A stretch of DNA of 64,000 nt from an uncultured Eubacteriales bacterium (GTDB lineage: Bacteria > Bacillota > Clostridia > Oscillospirales > UBA644), in assembly GCA_934501435.1 (NCBI GenBank), contig CAKSTW010000002.1, positions 186,001 through 250,000 on the forward strand. The letters are read 5' to 3'. The translations under genes and the position numbers were made by a program. The notes under the pieces were generated by a model. It worked only from the letters and a program-made list of their open reading frames with translations. It was not told where the DNA came from and ran no database searches. How positions within the stretch are numbered: position 1 is the stretch's first letter; each line of letters starts with the position of its first letter. Shown here piece by piece: positions 9,045 through 17,002 of this stretch.

Positions 9045-9620
9045 TCATATCAAAATCGGTTGTATCTGAATTCCGTTAAGCGCCGAGGAAAGAGTCTGCG
9101 GAATTTTTTCCATTTCGGCGACGAGGGAACGCGGTTTTGCCTCCGCGTCGTCCTGCCCGAACGGGACGAAATAAAAATTTTCGCGGTTTAAGAGCCTGCC
9201 GAGATTTTCGGCGTTTGCCGCAAGCGCGTCGTTTGAAGAAACGGCGACGACGACGGGTCTTCCGTTCCGAAGATGCGCTTTTGCGGCGAGGGTGACGCTG
9301 CTGTCGGCTATTCCCGACGAAAGTTTCGCGAGGGTGTTTCCGGTGCAGGGTGCGACGACCAACGCGTCGAGAATTTTTTTCGGTCCGATGGGCTCCGCTT
9401 CCTTTACGGTATGAATTATTTCTTTTCGGCAGATATTTTTTATACGGGCGCGGAAGTCTTCGCTTTTGCCGAAACGGGTATCGGTCGAAAAGGCGACCTC
9501 CGACATTATCGGGTATATATCGTAATCACGGGCGAGTTTTTCGAGAACGGCGACCGTCCGTGTGAAAGTGCAGAAAGAGCCGCATAGAGCAAACCCCACG
9601 CGCGGCTTTTCATTCTCCAT
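9045..9620 (-). CDS. dpaB: Dipicolinate synthase subunit B
   Basis: Flavoprotein-like subunit of dipicolinate synthase (SpoVFB), which converts a dihydrodipicolinate-pathway intermediate to dipicolinic acid in the mother cell for spore core dehydration. The sequence shows the flavoprotein family pattern VGFALCGSFCTF at the N-terminus and VVAPCTGNTLAKL near residue 108. Length (191) is as expected. The start at 9620 has a very strong AAGGAGG. It overlaps the end of dpaA by eleven bases, so the two subunits are translationally coupled. The gene shows that the organism is equipped to make true endospores. Confidence 0.93.
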   Translation of the reverse strand: MENEKPRVGFALCGSFCTFTRTVAVLEKLARDYDIYPIMSEVAFSTDTRFGKSEDFRARIKNICRKEIIHTVKEAEPIGPKKILDALVVAPCTGNTLAKLSSGIADSSVTLAAKAHLRNGRPVVVAVSSNDALAANAENLGRLLNRENFYFVPFGQDDAEAKPRSLVAEMEKIPQTLSSALNGIQIQPILI

Positions 9621-10467
9621 TTGTTTCTCCTCCTTTCAGTATCCGGAGTACGGTTTCGGCGATAATTTCGCCTGCGGTCTTCGGCGCGGTCTTTCCCGGA
9701 AGAGAAAGCAGCCGCAGAACTTTCAGCCCCGTTTTTTTGGCGGCGGAAAAATCTATTCCGCCGGGTTTTGAGGCAAGGTCGATAAAAAGCGTTTCTTTTT
9801 GCGCCGCGAGAAGTTCTTTTTCGCCTATCAGCAGTACCGGGACGGTGTTGAAAACGACGTCGGAATTCTTTATGACGGCGCAAAGCCGGTCGCTTCTTGC
9901 GGGCGTAAAGCCGAATGCCGAAATTTCCGCAAAGTCCTTTTCTTTTCTTGCGGAGATTGTCACGTCGGCGCCGAGCGCCTTTAAGCGGAAAGCGAGGGCT
10001 TTTCCCGTTCTGCCGAAACCGACGACGAGGCATTTCGAGCGCCAGATCGTTTTTTCTGTTTCGTTTATCGCTTCGGCGATCGCTCCCTCGGCTGTCGGAA
10101 CGGCGTTGAGTATCTGTATGTCGTCGCGGGCAAAAAGGTCGATAAAGACGTGTTTTCCGTCCCCGAAATTTTCGGGGATATTCGCTCCGAAAACTACGGC
10201 TTTTTCGGGAATTGCGGGCAGAAGTTCCGAAAGAAAAGTCTCCTTTTCGGAAAAAGGCGCGTTAAGGGTCTTTCTGTCGGCGCTTAACGGCAGCGGCAGA
10301 AGCACGAAGTCTGCGTTTTCAAGCGTTTTTACAAGAGAGTCTGCGTTTTTTCCGAGTTTTTCGAAGCCGTAAAGACGGGTCGTAAAAAAGTCGGACAGTA
10401 TCTTTTCCGCCGCGACGGAGCGCAGGTCTCCGCCGAGGACGGCGAATATTCGGGTTTTCAAAATCAT
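9610..10467 (-). CDS. dpaA: Dipicolinate synthase subunit A
   Basis: NAD(P)-binding subunit of dipicolinate synthase (SpoVFA). The N-terminal domain begins RIFAVLGGDLRS. A second Rossmann motif, CLVVGFGRTGKALAFRL, lies near residue 150. Start choice is uncertain. The ATG at 10467 fits the family length, but the GGAG of its ribosome binding site is only two bases away. The TTG at 10461 would be eight bases from the same GGAG. No vegetative promoter is evident on the minus strand, in keeping with mother-cell (sigma-K) control. Confidence 0.92.
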   Translation of the reverse strand: MILKTRIFAVLGGDLRSVAAEKILSDFFTTRLYGFEKLGKNADSLVKTLENADFVLLPLPLSADRKTLNAPFSEKETFLSELLPAIPEKAVVFGANIPENFGDGKHVFIDLFARDDIQILNAVPTAEGAIAEAINETEKTIWRSKCLVVGFGRTGKALAFRLKALGADVTISARKEKDFAEISAFGFTPARSDRLCAVIKNSDVVFNTVPVLLIGEKELLAAQKETLFIDLASKPGGIDFSAAKKTGLKVLRLLSLPGKTAPKTAGEIIAETVLRILKGGETNGE

Positions 10468-10507
10468 CACTCCGAGAGTCTTTATAACACAGTATATGCT
10501 TTCCGTC

Positions 10508-10536
10508 TTGACTTTGCCCGAAAATAATGGTATCAT
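10508..10536 (+). promoter_or_regulatory. Promoter for the RNase H gene
   Basis: TTGACT (10508-10513), 17 bases, and TATCAT (10531-10536) preceded by TGG. It lies in the divergent region shared with dpaA. Confidence 0.7.
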
Positions 10537-10564
10537 TACAGAAGAATAAAAAACGGAGAACAAA

Positions 10565-11239
10565 ATGGCAAAATTGCGATATTACGCCGTTAGAAACGGC
10601 AGAAAAACAGGAATATTCAGGCATTGGGAAGAATGCAAGGACCAGGTCGTCGGCTTTAAGGACGCGGAATATAAAAGTTTCGATAATATGAAAGACGCCG
10701 AGGACTATCTGGCGCAGACTTTTACCGAAAAAGAAAGACCCGCGAAAAAACGCAGGTCGAAAGCGGAAAAAATCGCGGACTACACCGTCGTTGCGGAAAA
10801 TCTTTCAAACGAAATTCCGCAGGGGAAGATGATAGCGTATATCGACGGGAGTTACGACGCCGAACGACGCAGATATTCCTACGGCTGTATCCTTATAAAA
10901 AGCGGAAACGTCACAACTCACCGCGCGTGGGGCATGAGACCGGAGGCTGCGGAGGCAAGAAACGTCGCGGGGGAACTTCAGGCGGCGATGTTTGCCGTCA
11001 AGACGACCGCCGCGGACGGAATAAAGGATATAACGATATATCACGACTATTACGGAATTTCCAAATGGTATGAGCATAAGTGGAAAGCGCAGAGTTTCTG
11101 CGCAAGGCACTATCTTGAATTTATGGATAAATTCCGTCCTTATATGGATATAAAGTTCGTCAAGGTCGAGGGCCACAGCGGAGTGCCCTTGAATGAATAT
11201 GCCGATCTGCTTGCCAAAGAAGCGCTTGCCGAAGAATAA
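10565..11239 (+). CDS. rnhA: Ribonuclease H with N-terminal viroplasmin (hybrid-binding) domain
   Basis: Type 1 RNase H that cuts the RNA strand of RNA-DNA hybrids. Residues 3-48 (KLRYYAVRNGRKTGIF…) form the viroplasmin-like domain that binds hybrids in eukaryotic RNase H1 and many Firmicutes enzymes. The catalytic domain has the acidic residues in YIDGSYD, GELQAAM, IYHDYYGI and NEYADLLAKEA. Length is 224 residues. It stands alone, divergent from dpaA, and ends in its own terminator. The start has ACGGAGAA upstream. Confidence 0.9.
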   Translation: MAKLRYYAVRNGRKTGIFRHWEECKDQVVGFKDAEYKSFDNMKDAEDYLAQTFTEKERPAKKRRSKAEKIADYTVVAENLSNEIPQGKMIAYIDGSYDAERRRYSYGCILIKSGNVTTHRAWGMRPEAAEARNVAGELQAAMFAVKTTAADGIKDITIYHDYYGISKWYEHKWKAQSFCARHYLEFMDKFRPYMDIKFVKVEGHSGVPLNEYADLLAKEALAEE

Positions 11240-11245
11240 AGAAAC

Positions 11246-11285
11246 GCCGCCGGGTCGGTCGAAAAGACTTCGGCGGTTTTTTTGC
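11246..11285 (+). terminator. Terminator after rnhA
   Basis: CCGCCG (11247-11252) pairs with CGGCGG (11271-11276) across a partly structured loop, followed by seven T residues. Confidence 0.7.
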
Positions 11286-11314
11286 GCTCTTTTTTCGGCG
11301 GAAGAACAGCGTTT

Positions 11315-11983
11315 TCACACATTATCGAGTATATGAACATTTTTATTCTCCCTTTCCTTTATAATATCGCGCAGTTTTTTCATGGCGTCGCGAAGTCCGC
11401 CGACCTCGTTTATAACCCCTTCCTTTACCGCCTCCGCGCCGTCGAGCAGCGTTCCGACGTCTGTCACCATGCCGCCCGTCGCGGTCATGAGTTTTCTGAA
11501 ACGTTCGGCGGAAATTCCGGAGTTTTCCGAAACGAAATTTATTATTCGGTCCTGCATTTTGTCAAAATACGAAAACGTCTGCGGAACTCCGACGATAAGT
11601 CCGTTCATTCTTACGGGGTGGACGGTCATGGTCGCGGTCGGCGCGATAAAGGAATAGTCGGCTGAAACCGCAAGCGGAACTCCTATCGAATGTCCGCCGC
11701 CGAGAACGATGGAAACGGTCGGAGTTTCCATTCCCGCGATCATTTCGGCGATGGCAAGCCCCGCTTCGACGTCTCCCCCGACGGTGTTTAAGAGAATAAG
11801 CAGCCCTTTGACTTTTTCCGATTCTTCAATAGCGACAAGCGCGGGAAGAACGTGTTCGTATTTCGTTGTTTTCGTTTCCGCGGGCAGGATATAGTGTCCT
11901 TCGACCTGACCGATGACGGTAAGGCAGTGGATAGGCATCTCCTCTGTCGGAAGCCCGCTTTCCTTTACGTTTTCTTCGGACAT
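11315..11983 (-). CDS. tepA: ClpP-like serine protease of the TepA type
   Basis: Member of the ClpP/crotonase fold, closest in layout to the TepA (translocation-enhancing protein) family of spore formers. The oxyanion strand LLILLNTVGGDVEAG, the nucleophile region GGGHSIGVPLA and the His region MTVHPVRMNG correspond to the ClpP Ser-His-Asp arrangement. A ClpX/ClpA partner role is not implied. It lies close to dpaAB, as tepA lies close to spoVF in Bacillus, which supports the assignment. The start at 11983 has AAAAAGGAGAG upstream. Confidence 0.85.
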   Translation of the reverse strand: MSEENVKESGLPTEEMPIHCLTVIGQVEGHYILPAETKTTKYEHVLPALVAIEESEKVKGLLILLNTVGGDVEAGLAIAEMIAGMETPTVSIVLGGGHSIGVPLAVSADYSFIAPTATMTVHPVRMNGLIVGVPQTFSYFDKMQDRIINFVSENSGISAERFRKLMTATGGMVTDVGTLLDGAEAVKEGVINEVGGLRDAMKKLRDIIKERENKNVHILDNV

Positions 11984-12068
11984 AATTTCTCTCCTTTTTG
12001 CGTATTTTGTCCGAAAACGCGGAAAATATCCGCCTGTAACGCGAAAACGACCGTTTATCGAAAAACGG

Positions 12069-12097
12069 TTGAATTTATTGTCGGGAACATTTATAAT
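12069..12097 (+). promoter_or_regulatory. Promoter for the LytTR-DUF3021 pair
   Basis: TTGAAT (12069-12074), 17 bases, consensus TATAAT (12092-12097), 24 bases before the ATG at 12121. Confidence 0.75.
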
Positions 12098-12120
12098 ATA
12101 AATACGAAAGGGGGAAACTT

Positions 12121-12561
12121 ATGAAGATCGAAATAAAAATCGACGAAAACTGCTCCGAACCCCGGGTGGTCGTCGTGACGGACAGAGTGACCGACGAAAT
12201 AAACGGAATAGTAAAAAAACTTTCGGAAAACACGTCGCAGCTGCTCGCCGGCTTCAGAGACGGAAAGGCGGCTGTTCTTGAGCCGGACAGGATATTCCGC
12301 GTTTACGCGTCGGGCGGGAAAGTCTATGCCGAAACGGAAGACGGCGAATACTCTCTCCGTCTGCGGCTTTATGAGGCGGAACAGCGCCTTGCCGACCGTT
12401 CTTTTGCGAGAATATCGAACGGAGAGATCATAAATATCAAATAGGTCAAAGGCTTTGACCTGAATTTTACGGGAACAATCCGCGTTTTGCTGACGAACGG
12501 GACGGACGCTTACGTCTCGCGGCGGTATGTTTCCGGAATCAAAAAAATGTTGGGATTATGA
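12121..12561 (+). pseudogene. LytTR-domain regulator interrupted by an in-frame amber codon
   Basis: The reading frame encodes a one-domain LytTR DNA-binding regulator of the type paired with DUF3021 proteins. It contains an N-terminal oligomerisation segment, then RIFRVYASGGKVYAET and YSLRLRLYEAEQRL. At codon 108 (12442-12444) TAG interrupts it after NGEIINIK. The same frame continues without any shift through VKGFDLNFTGTIRVLL to VSRRYVSGIKKMLGL and a TGA at 12559-12561. The second part is the expected end of the LytTR domain, so full length would be 146 codons. One substitution (AAG to TAG) explains the break. Promoter and ribosome binding site are intact. It may be a recent pseudogene, a suppressed or read-through gene, or a sequence error. 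Confidence 0.88.
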
Positions 12562-12570
12562 GGTGGTAAA

Positions 12571-13026
12571 ATGAAAAATAAAATTATAAAACGCGGTCTT
12601 CTCGGGTTTCCTCTCGGAATCGCGACAGGTTTCGTTATTACGCTGATCATTTCGGCGTTTATCGGCGACGGTTCGTTTTACCCCGCGGCTCCGCGGTTTA
12701 TCGAAACGGTCGGAAGCGAACTTTCCGCAGTTGTTTTGCAGACCGTTCTGTGCGGAATTCTGGGCGCCGGTTTTGCCGCAGCGTCGGTTATCTGGGAAAT
12801 TGATTCCTGGAGCCTTGCAAAGCAAAGCGGAATATATTTTCTCGTCATAAGCGTCATTATGCTCCCGATCGCATACGTTTCCGGGTGGATGGAACATTCT
12901 CTCGTCGGTTTTCTTTCTTATGCCGGAATATTTGTCGGAATTTTCGTTGCCGTCTGGCTCTCGCAGTATCTCGCATGGAAATGCAAAATAAAAAAGATGA
13001 ATTCCTTCATGAACGGGAAGAGATAG
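12571..13026 (+). CDS. DUF3021-family membrane protein
   Basis: Small integral membrane protein (151 residues) with four hydrophobic segments, near residues 10-30, 48-72, 83-101 and 110-132, and the SGWM motif common in DUF3021 proteins. These proteins are regularly encoded after a single-domain LytTR regulator and are thought to restrain it, as in other membrane-inhibitor/LytTR pairs. Its GAGGTGG ribosome binding site begins at the last base of the LytTR frame, so it would normally be translationally coupled. The amber codon upstream may weaken its expression. Confidence 0.8.
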   Translation: MKNKIIKRGLLGFPLGIATGFVITLIISAFIGDGSFYPAAPRFIETVGSELSAVVLQTVLCGILGAGFAAASVIWEIDSWSLAKQSGIYFLVISVIMLPIAYVSGWMEHSLVGFLSYAGIFVGIFVAVWLSQYLAWKCKIKKMNSFMNGKR

Positions 13027-13057
13027 TCCGGAAAAAACGGGGGAAACAGACAGTTGC

Positions 13058-13086
13058 TTGATTTCGGGAGAAAAACTCCGTATAAT
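13058..13086 (+). promoter_or_regulatory. Promoter for the XRE/zinc-ribbon gene
   Basis: TTGATT (13058-13063), 17 bases, consensus TATAAT (13081-13086). Confidence 0.7.
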
Positions 13087-13106
13087 ATTTCCGAGGAGTT
13101 GATTTT

Positions 13107-13871
13107 ATGGAAACAAAAGAAATTTTGCTTAATTTAAGAACGCAGAAAGGACTTTCGCAGGAGGAACTTGCCGAAAAGATATTCGTCACGCGTCAGGCGG
13201 TCTCCCGCTGGGAAAACGGAGAGACGGTGCCGAATACCGACACATTGAAACTGCTGTCGAAATTTTTCGGCGTTTCGATAAACACGCTTCTGGGGTCGCC
13301 GCACACCCTTATCTGCCAGTGCTGCGGAATGCCGCTCGAAGACGACATCATAAGCAGGGAAAAGGACGGTTTTCTTAACGAAAACTATTGCAAATGGTGC
13401 TATGCCGACGGCGAATATATGTACGGCGACATGGACGACCTTATCGACGTCTGCGTTAAAAATATGGCGAACGGCGAACATTCGGAAGAGGAAGTGCGCG
13501 CGTATCTTTATTCGACCCTGCCGAAACTCGACTATTGGAAAAAATATGACGAACTCGGCGGAAATAAGGCTTTTGAGGAATTTAAGGAAAAACTTATCGG
13601 AGAGATAAACGCCCTGAACGTTGAGGGAATGCCGAAAGTCGAAAAATTAAACGCCCTTGTCGGGAAATATATCAATCTTGATTTCAGACTTCCGAACGGA
13701 AACACCGTGAAGTTTCTTGAGGACGGCGCGACCTATCTCGGAAACCAGCTTGAATGTGAATTCGGCGGCGACAGGTGTTTCGGCGTTGTCGCGAACGCAG
13801 AGTTTCTTCTTGTATGTACTTACGGAAAAGACTGCAAAGACCCCGAACTTGTGATTTATAAGAAAAGATAA
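13107..13871 (+). CDS. XRE-family regulator fused to a zinc ribbon
   Basis: Residues 4-60 form a lambda-repressor-type helix-turn-helix (LRTQKGLSQEELAEKIFVTRQAVSRWENG), which points to DNA binding. It is followed by a Cys-rich zinc ribbon near residues 70-98 (CQCCGMPL … CKWCYADG), of the family often found in small Clostridia proteins. The rest (about 115-254) is an acidic region of unknown function ending in a beta-rich segment. It may be a regulator with a zinc or redox sensor, but the target is unknown. It has its own promoter and ends at a strong bidirectional terminator. Confidence 0.8.
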   Translation: METKEILLNLRTQKGLSQEELAEKIFVTRQAVSRWENGETVPNTDTLKLLSKFFGVSINTLLGSPHTLICQCCGMPLEDDIISREKDGFLNENYCKWCYADGEYMYGDMDDLIDVCVKNMANGEHSEEEVRAYLYSTLPKLDYWKKYDELGGNKAFEEFKEKLIGEINALNVEGMPKVEKLNALVGKYINLDFRLPNGNTVKFLEDGATYLGNQLECEFGGDRCFGVVANAEFLLVCTYGKDCKDPELVIYKKR

Positions 13872-13872
13872 A

Positions 13873-13901
13873 AAAGAGCTGCAAAATTTTTGCAGCTCTT
13901 T
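13873..13901. terminator. Bidirectional terminator
   Basis: A 14-bp perfect inverted repeat around a single T (AAAGAGCTGCAAAA and its complement), bounded by A and T runs, sits between convergent genes. Confidence 0.88.
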
Positions 13902-13915
13902 ACTTTTGAAAATTA

Positions 13916-14713
13916 TCAGTCCGAAAGAATGGCTCTGTCGTTTGCGAAAACGGTTCCGCTCGCCTTATTGAATAAGGTTAAGAGGTCTTCGACCGTCAGG
14001 TTTTTCTTTTCTTCACCCGAAACGTCGATGATTATTTTTCCCTCGTGAAGCATGATAAGGCGGTTGCCGTAGGCGATGGCGTCTTTCATGTTGTGGGTTA
14101 TCATGAGGGTCGTGAGGTGATCGTTTTCGACTATTCTCTGCGTTATTTCGAGGACTTTTGCCGCAGTCTTCGGGTCGAGCGCGGCGGTGTGTTCGTCGAG
14201 AAGCAGAAGTTTCGGGCGGTTGAGAGACGCCATGAGAAGGGTCAGCGCCTGTCTCTGTCCGCCGGAAAGAAGCCCGACTTTCGCGGTCATGCGGCTTTCA
14301 AGTCCGAGGTCGAGTTCGGAAAGCAGTCTTTTGTATTCCTCCCGTTCTCTTTTCGTTATTCCGGAGCGGAGCGTGCGGCGTTTTCCCCTGCGGGAGGCGA
14401 GAGCGAGGTTCTCTTCTATCTGCATGTCCGCCGCGGTGCCCATCGAGGGGTCCTGAAAAACTCTGCCGAGATATTTTGCGCGTTTATATTCGGGAAGCGC
14501 CGTGACGTCGGTCCCGTCTATTAAAATTTTGCCTTTTTCGGGACGGAAAACACCCGAAATGATATTCTGCATGGTGCTTTTGCCCGCGCCGTTTCCGCCG
14601 ATGACGGTAACGAAATCCCCGTCGTTCAGCGTGAGACTTAAATCGTCGAGGGCGATCTTTTCATTTACGGTTCCGGGGTAAAATACTTTTGTGATATTCT
14701 GCAGTTCAAGCAT
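13916..14713 (-). CDS. ABC importer ATP-binding protein, TrpZ type
   Basis: Cytoplasmic ATPase of the TrpXYZ-like importer encoded by the three minus-strand genes here. Walker A is GGNGAGKST (about residues 39-47), the signature is LSGGQRQ, and Walker B is LLLLDEHTAALD. The ATG at 14713, with GGAGGGGAAAACAA before it, matches the family N-terminus MLELQNITKVF. Longer frames upstream overlap the permease too far. It overlaps the permease stop by eight bases. The operon leader suggests an aromatic amino acid as the cargo. Confidence 0.88.
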   Translation of the reverse strand: MLELQNITKVFYPGTVNEKIALDDLSLTLNDGDFVTVIGGNGAGKSTMQNIISGVFRPEKGKILIDGTDVTALPEYKRAKYLGRVFQDPSMGTAADMQIEENLALASRRGKRRTLRSGITKREREEYKRLLSELDLGLESRMTAKVGLLSGGQRQALTLLMASLNRPKLLLLDEHTAALDPKTAAKVLEITQRIVENDHLTTLMITHNMKDAIAYGNRLIMLHEGKIIIDVSGEEKKNLTVEDLLTLFNKASGTVFANDRAILSD

Positions 14714-15608
14714 TTGTTTTCCCCTCCTTTTTGATTCCGCGGCGGGCGGATATCTTCCTTTTGACGTAAGGCATTCCGAGGAAGACGGCAACGACTACCG
14801 CCGAGAGCATTTTGAGAAGGTCGGTGTCAAGACCGAGGAAAATGATTACCTGATATACGATATAATAGATGACCGCGCCGATAATAACTCCCGCAAGACG
14901 GATTGCGAAATTCGGCGGCAGTTTCGAGATTATCGCTTCGCCGATAACGACGGCGGCAAGCCCGATAACGACGGCGCCTTTACCCATATTTATGTCGGCA
15001 TATCCCTGATACTGACAGAGAAGAGCACCGGAAAGGGCGACGATGCCGTTTGAAAGGGAAAGACCGATGAGTTTCGTTATGTCGGTGTTTATGCCCTGTG
15101 CGCGGCTCATTGCGGGGTTGATGCCCGTCGCGCGGATACCTGCGCCGAGTTCCGTTCCGAAGAAGAGGTAGAGAACTGCGACGAGAAGAACTGCAAAAAC
15201 GGCAAGGACTATAAGAGCCGAGGGAATATTCATCTGCGAAAGGAGAACTTTATAGTTTCTTGCGGAAAGCGGCTGGTTTGCTTTTCCCATGATCTTGAGG
15301 TTTACCGACCACAGAACAAGCTGCGTGAGTATCCCCGAAAGAATGGCGGGGATTCCCAGAAGTATATGCAGCGCTCCCGTTATCGCTCCGGCGAGAAGCC
15401 CCGCGACCGTCGCGACGATGAGCGCGAGCCAGACAGGTGCGCCGTTTACCATGAGCATTGCGCAGACGATGGCTCCCGTGCAGATAGAGCCGTCAACCGT
15501 AAGATCGGCGATGTCGAGTATTTTGTAAGTGATGTATACGCCGATCGCCATAATTCCCCAGATAAGCCCCTGGGCGACGGCTCCCGGCAAAGCGGAGAGA
15601 AGTCCCAT
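14706..15608 (-). CDS. ABC importer permease, TrpY type
   Basis: Membrane subunit of the importer: 300 residues with about eight to nine hydrophobic helices, in the branched-chain/sugar-type permease fold. The N-terminus MGLLSALPGAVAQGLIWGIMA and the segment DLTVDGSICTGAIV are typical of the permeases that accompany ABC_sub_bind lipoproteins. The start at 15608 has AAAGGAAAATAAT. It follows the binding-protein gene by 29 bases and overlaps the ATPase gene. Confidence 0.88.
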   Translation of the reverse strand: MGLLSALPGAVAQGLIWGIMAIGVYITYKILDIADLTVDGSICTGAIVCAMLMVNGAPVWLALIVATVAGLLAGAITGALHILLGIPAILSGILTQLVLWSVNLKIMGKANQPLSARNYKVLLSQMNIPSALIVLAVFAVLLVAVLYLFFGTELGAGIRATGINPAMSRAQGINTDITKLIGLSLSNGIVALSGALLCQYQGYADINMGKGAVVIGLAAVVIGEAIISKLPPNFAIRLAGVIIGAVIYYIVYQVIIFLGLDTDLLKMLSAVVVAVFLGMPYVKRKISARRGIKKEGKTNA

Positions 15609-15637
15609 ATTATTTTCCTTTCGTTGCCTTCAGAAAA

Positions 15638-16600
15638 TTACTGAATGGCGGTGTATCCGTCGGGAACGGTTAATCCGAGTTCGTTGCAGATCTCGGGGTT
15701 ATACATTTTTGTCGCGGTTGCGTATTCGATGGGCATTTCGGAGATGTTTGCCTCTCCCTTGAGTATTTTTGCAGCCATTTCGCCGGTCTTTACGCCGAGG
15801 TCATAGTAAGAAATGGAAAGCGTTGCGACTCCGCAGCCTGCGGCAATACCCTGTTCGCCGGCGACGACGGGGACTTTCTTTTCTCTTACGATGTTGCCTA
15901 TCGTTTCGGTGCAGGACGCAGCGGTGTTGTCGGTCGGGATATAAATTACGTCGCTGCGGGTCGCAGCGGTGGTCGTAACGGCGGAAATATCGTTCGAGTC
16001 GCTGAAGGAGTAGCGGGTGCAGGTAATACCCTTAGCGGTGAGGTATTCTTCGATGACTTTTATCTGATATGCGGAGTTCGGTTCTGCGGAGCAGTAGATA
16101 AGTCCGACGTTTTTGGCTTCGGGGAAGAGTTCGAGGATCATATCCGCCTGTTCGGTAAGGGGCGCAAGGTCGGAAGTTCCGGAAACGTTTCCTCCGACGG
16201 TCCCGTTAAAGTCGCTTATACCGAGAGCGACGCCGTATTCGGTTATGGAAGTTCCGAGAACGGGGATAGTCTGGGTCGCGTTGAACGCCGCCTGAAGAGC
16301 GGCGGTCGCGTTTGCGAGAATGAGATCGACGTTTTTGGAAACGAAGTCGGTCACTATCGTCGAGCAGGCGTTGGTGTCGTTTTGCGCGTTCTGTTCGATA
16401 AAGGTCACGTTTTCTTCGCCGAGAGCCTTTGTAAGGGCGTCCTTGAAACCTTTTGTTGCGGCGTCAAGCGCGTCGTGACGGACGAGCTGGCAGATACCTA
16501 CGGTATATACCTTTTTTTCTCCGCAGGCGGAGAGGGAGAGCACGCAGGCGACAAGAAGCGCCGCGGCGAGAACGATGGATACGATTTTCTTGGTTTTCAT
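15638..16600 (-). CDS. ABC importer substrate-binding lipoprotein, TrpX type
   Basis: Extracellular solute-binding lipoprotein of the ABC_sub_bind family (320 residues). The N-terminus MKTKKIVSIVLAAALLVA is a signal peptide ending in the lipobox LSAC with the lipidated Cys at residue 26. The mature part has the two-lobed pattern (VGICQLVRHDALDAA … IPVLGTSITEYG … VIYIPTDNTAASC). The start at 16600 has AAAGGAAAG upstream. TrpX relatives in streptococci take up tryptophan. Here the Phe/Tyr leader peptide upstream points to phenylalanine and/or tyrosine, or a precursor. Confidence 0.9.
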   Translation of the reverse strand: MKTKKIVSIVLAAALLVACVLSLSACGEKKVYTVGICQLVRHDALDAATKGFKDALTKALGEENVTFIEQNAQNDTNACSTIVTDFVSKNVDLILANATAALQAAFNATQTIPVLGTSITEYGVALGISDFNGTVGGNVSGTSDLAPLTEQADMILELFPEAKNVGLIYCSAEPNSAYQIKVIEEYLTAKGITCTRYSFSDSNDISAVTTTAATRSDVIYIPTDNTAASCTETIGNIVREKKVPVVAGEQGIAAGCGVATLSISYYDLGVKTGEMAAKILKGEANISEMPIEYATATKMYNPEICNELGLTVPDGYTAIQ

Positions 16601-16624
16601 TGTTTTTCTTTCCTTTCTTTTTAC

Positions 16625-16657
16625 AAATAAAAAACACACGGTTGTGATACCGTGTGT
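16625..16657 (-). terminator. Attenuator terminator in the aromatic-transport leader
   Basis: On the minus strand ACACACGG, the 8-base loop TATCACAA and CCGTGTGT form an 8-bp stem followed by TTTTTTATTTG. It lies 25 bases upstream of the binding-protein start, after the leader-peptide stop. The loop sequence ATCACAA is complementary to TTGTGAT in codons 22-24 of the leader peptide, which offers a competing structure. Confidence 0.88.
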
Positions 16658-16688
16658 AACAGCCTATAAAACGGGAAACCCGATAAAC

Positions 16689-16772
16689 CTATTTACGCGC
16701 ATCACAAATTATATTACTTTTCTTAAAATAAAAGTAATAATAAAAGTATGCAAAGTAAAAATTGCGGTTCAT
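16689..16772 (-). CDS. Phe/Tyr-rich leader peptide controlling the ABC importer
   Basis: Short reading frame of 27 codons starting at the ATG at 16772, with AAAGGA eight bases upstream, and ending at TAG (16689-16691). Residues 1-16 are MNRNFYFAYFYYYFYF: eleven of the twelve residues 5-16 are Phe (five) or Tyr (six). It lies between a consensus promoter and an intrinsic terminator. This is the layout of an amino-acid-biosynthesis attenuator such as the E. coli pheL leader. Inference: ribosome stalling at Phe/Tyr codons exposes TTGTGAT, which pairs with the terminator loop and allows read-through. Free passage of the ribosome lets the terminator form. Confidence 0.9.
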   Translation of the reverse strand: MNRNFYFAYFYYYFYFKKSNIICDARK

Positions 16773-16803
16773 CTTCGTTTTCCTTTCGTTTTAATATGAA
16801 ACA

Positions 16804-16832
16804 ATTATATACCTCTTTTTTTGCTTTGTCAA
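16804..16832 (-). promoter_or_regulatory. Consensus promoter of the aromatic importer operon
   Basis: On the minus strand a perfect TTGACA (16827-16832) and a perfect TATAAT (16804-16809) are 17 bases apart. Transcription should start near 16797 and run through the leader peptide. Confidence 0.92.
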
Positions 16833-17002
16833 TACATAAATAAAAACTTTTTTTGTATTTTTATTTTTTTCTGAGGCAGCGGCAGCCCTTTTTTGCATAA
16901 TTTCACGGTCTTTTCCGAACGTTTCGGCTGTCCGCAATGCGGAATTTCCGCCGAAAAAATGGAAAAGAGCAGGAGAAACGGATCGAAAAACACAAATATT
17001 CC
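16833..17002. other. Gene-free AT-rich interval
   Basis: Lies between the importer promoter and the end of the histidine-kinase gene. It has A/T runs and a short GGCGGAAATTCCGC dyad, but no clear gene or strong terminator. Confidence 0.5.

Noticed and set aside
12442..12444. TAG read as pyrrolysine or general amber reassignment
   Set aside because: mnmE and the importer leader peptide end in TAG at positions consistent with true stops, so genome-wide reassignment is unlikely. The site replaces an ordinary Lys in the family.
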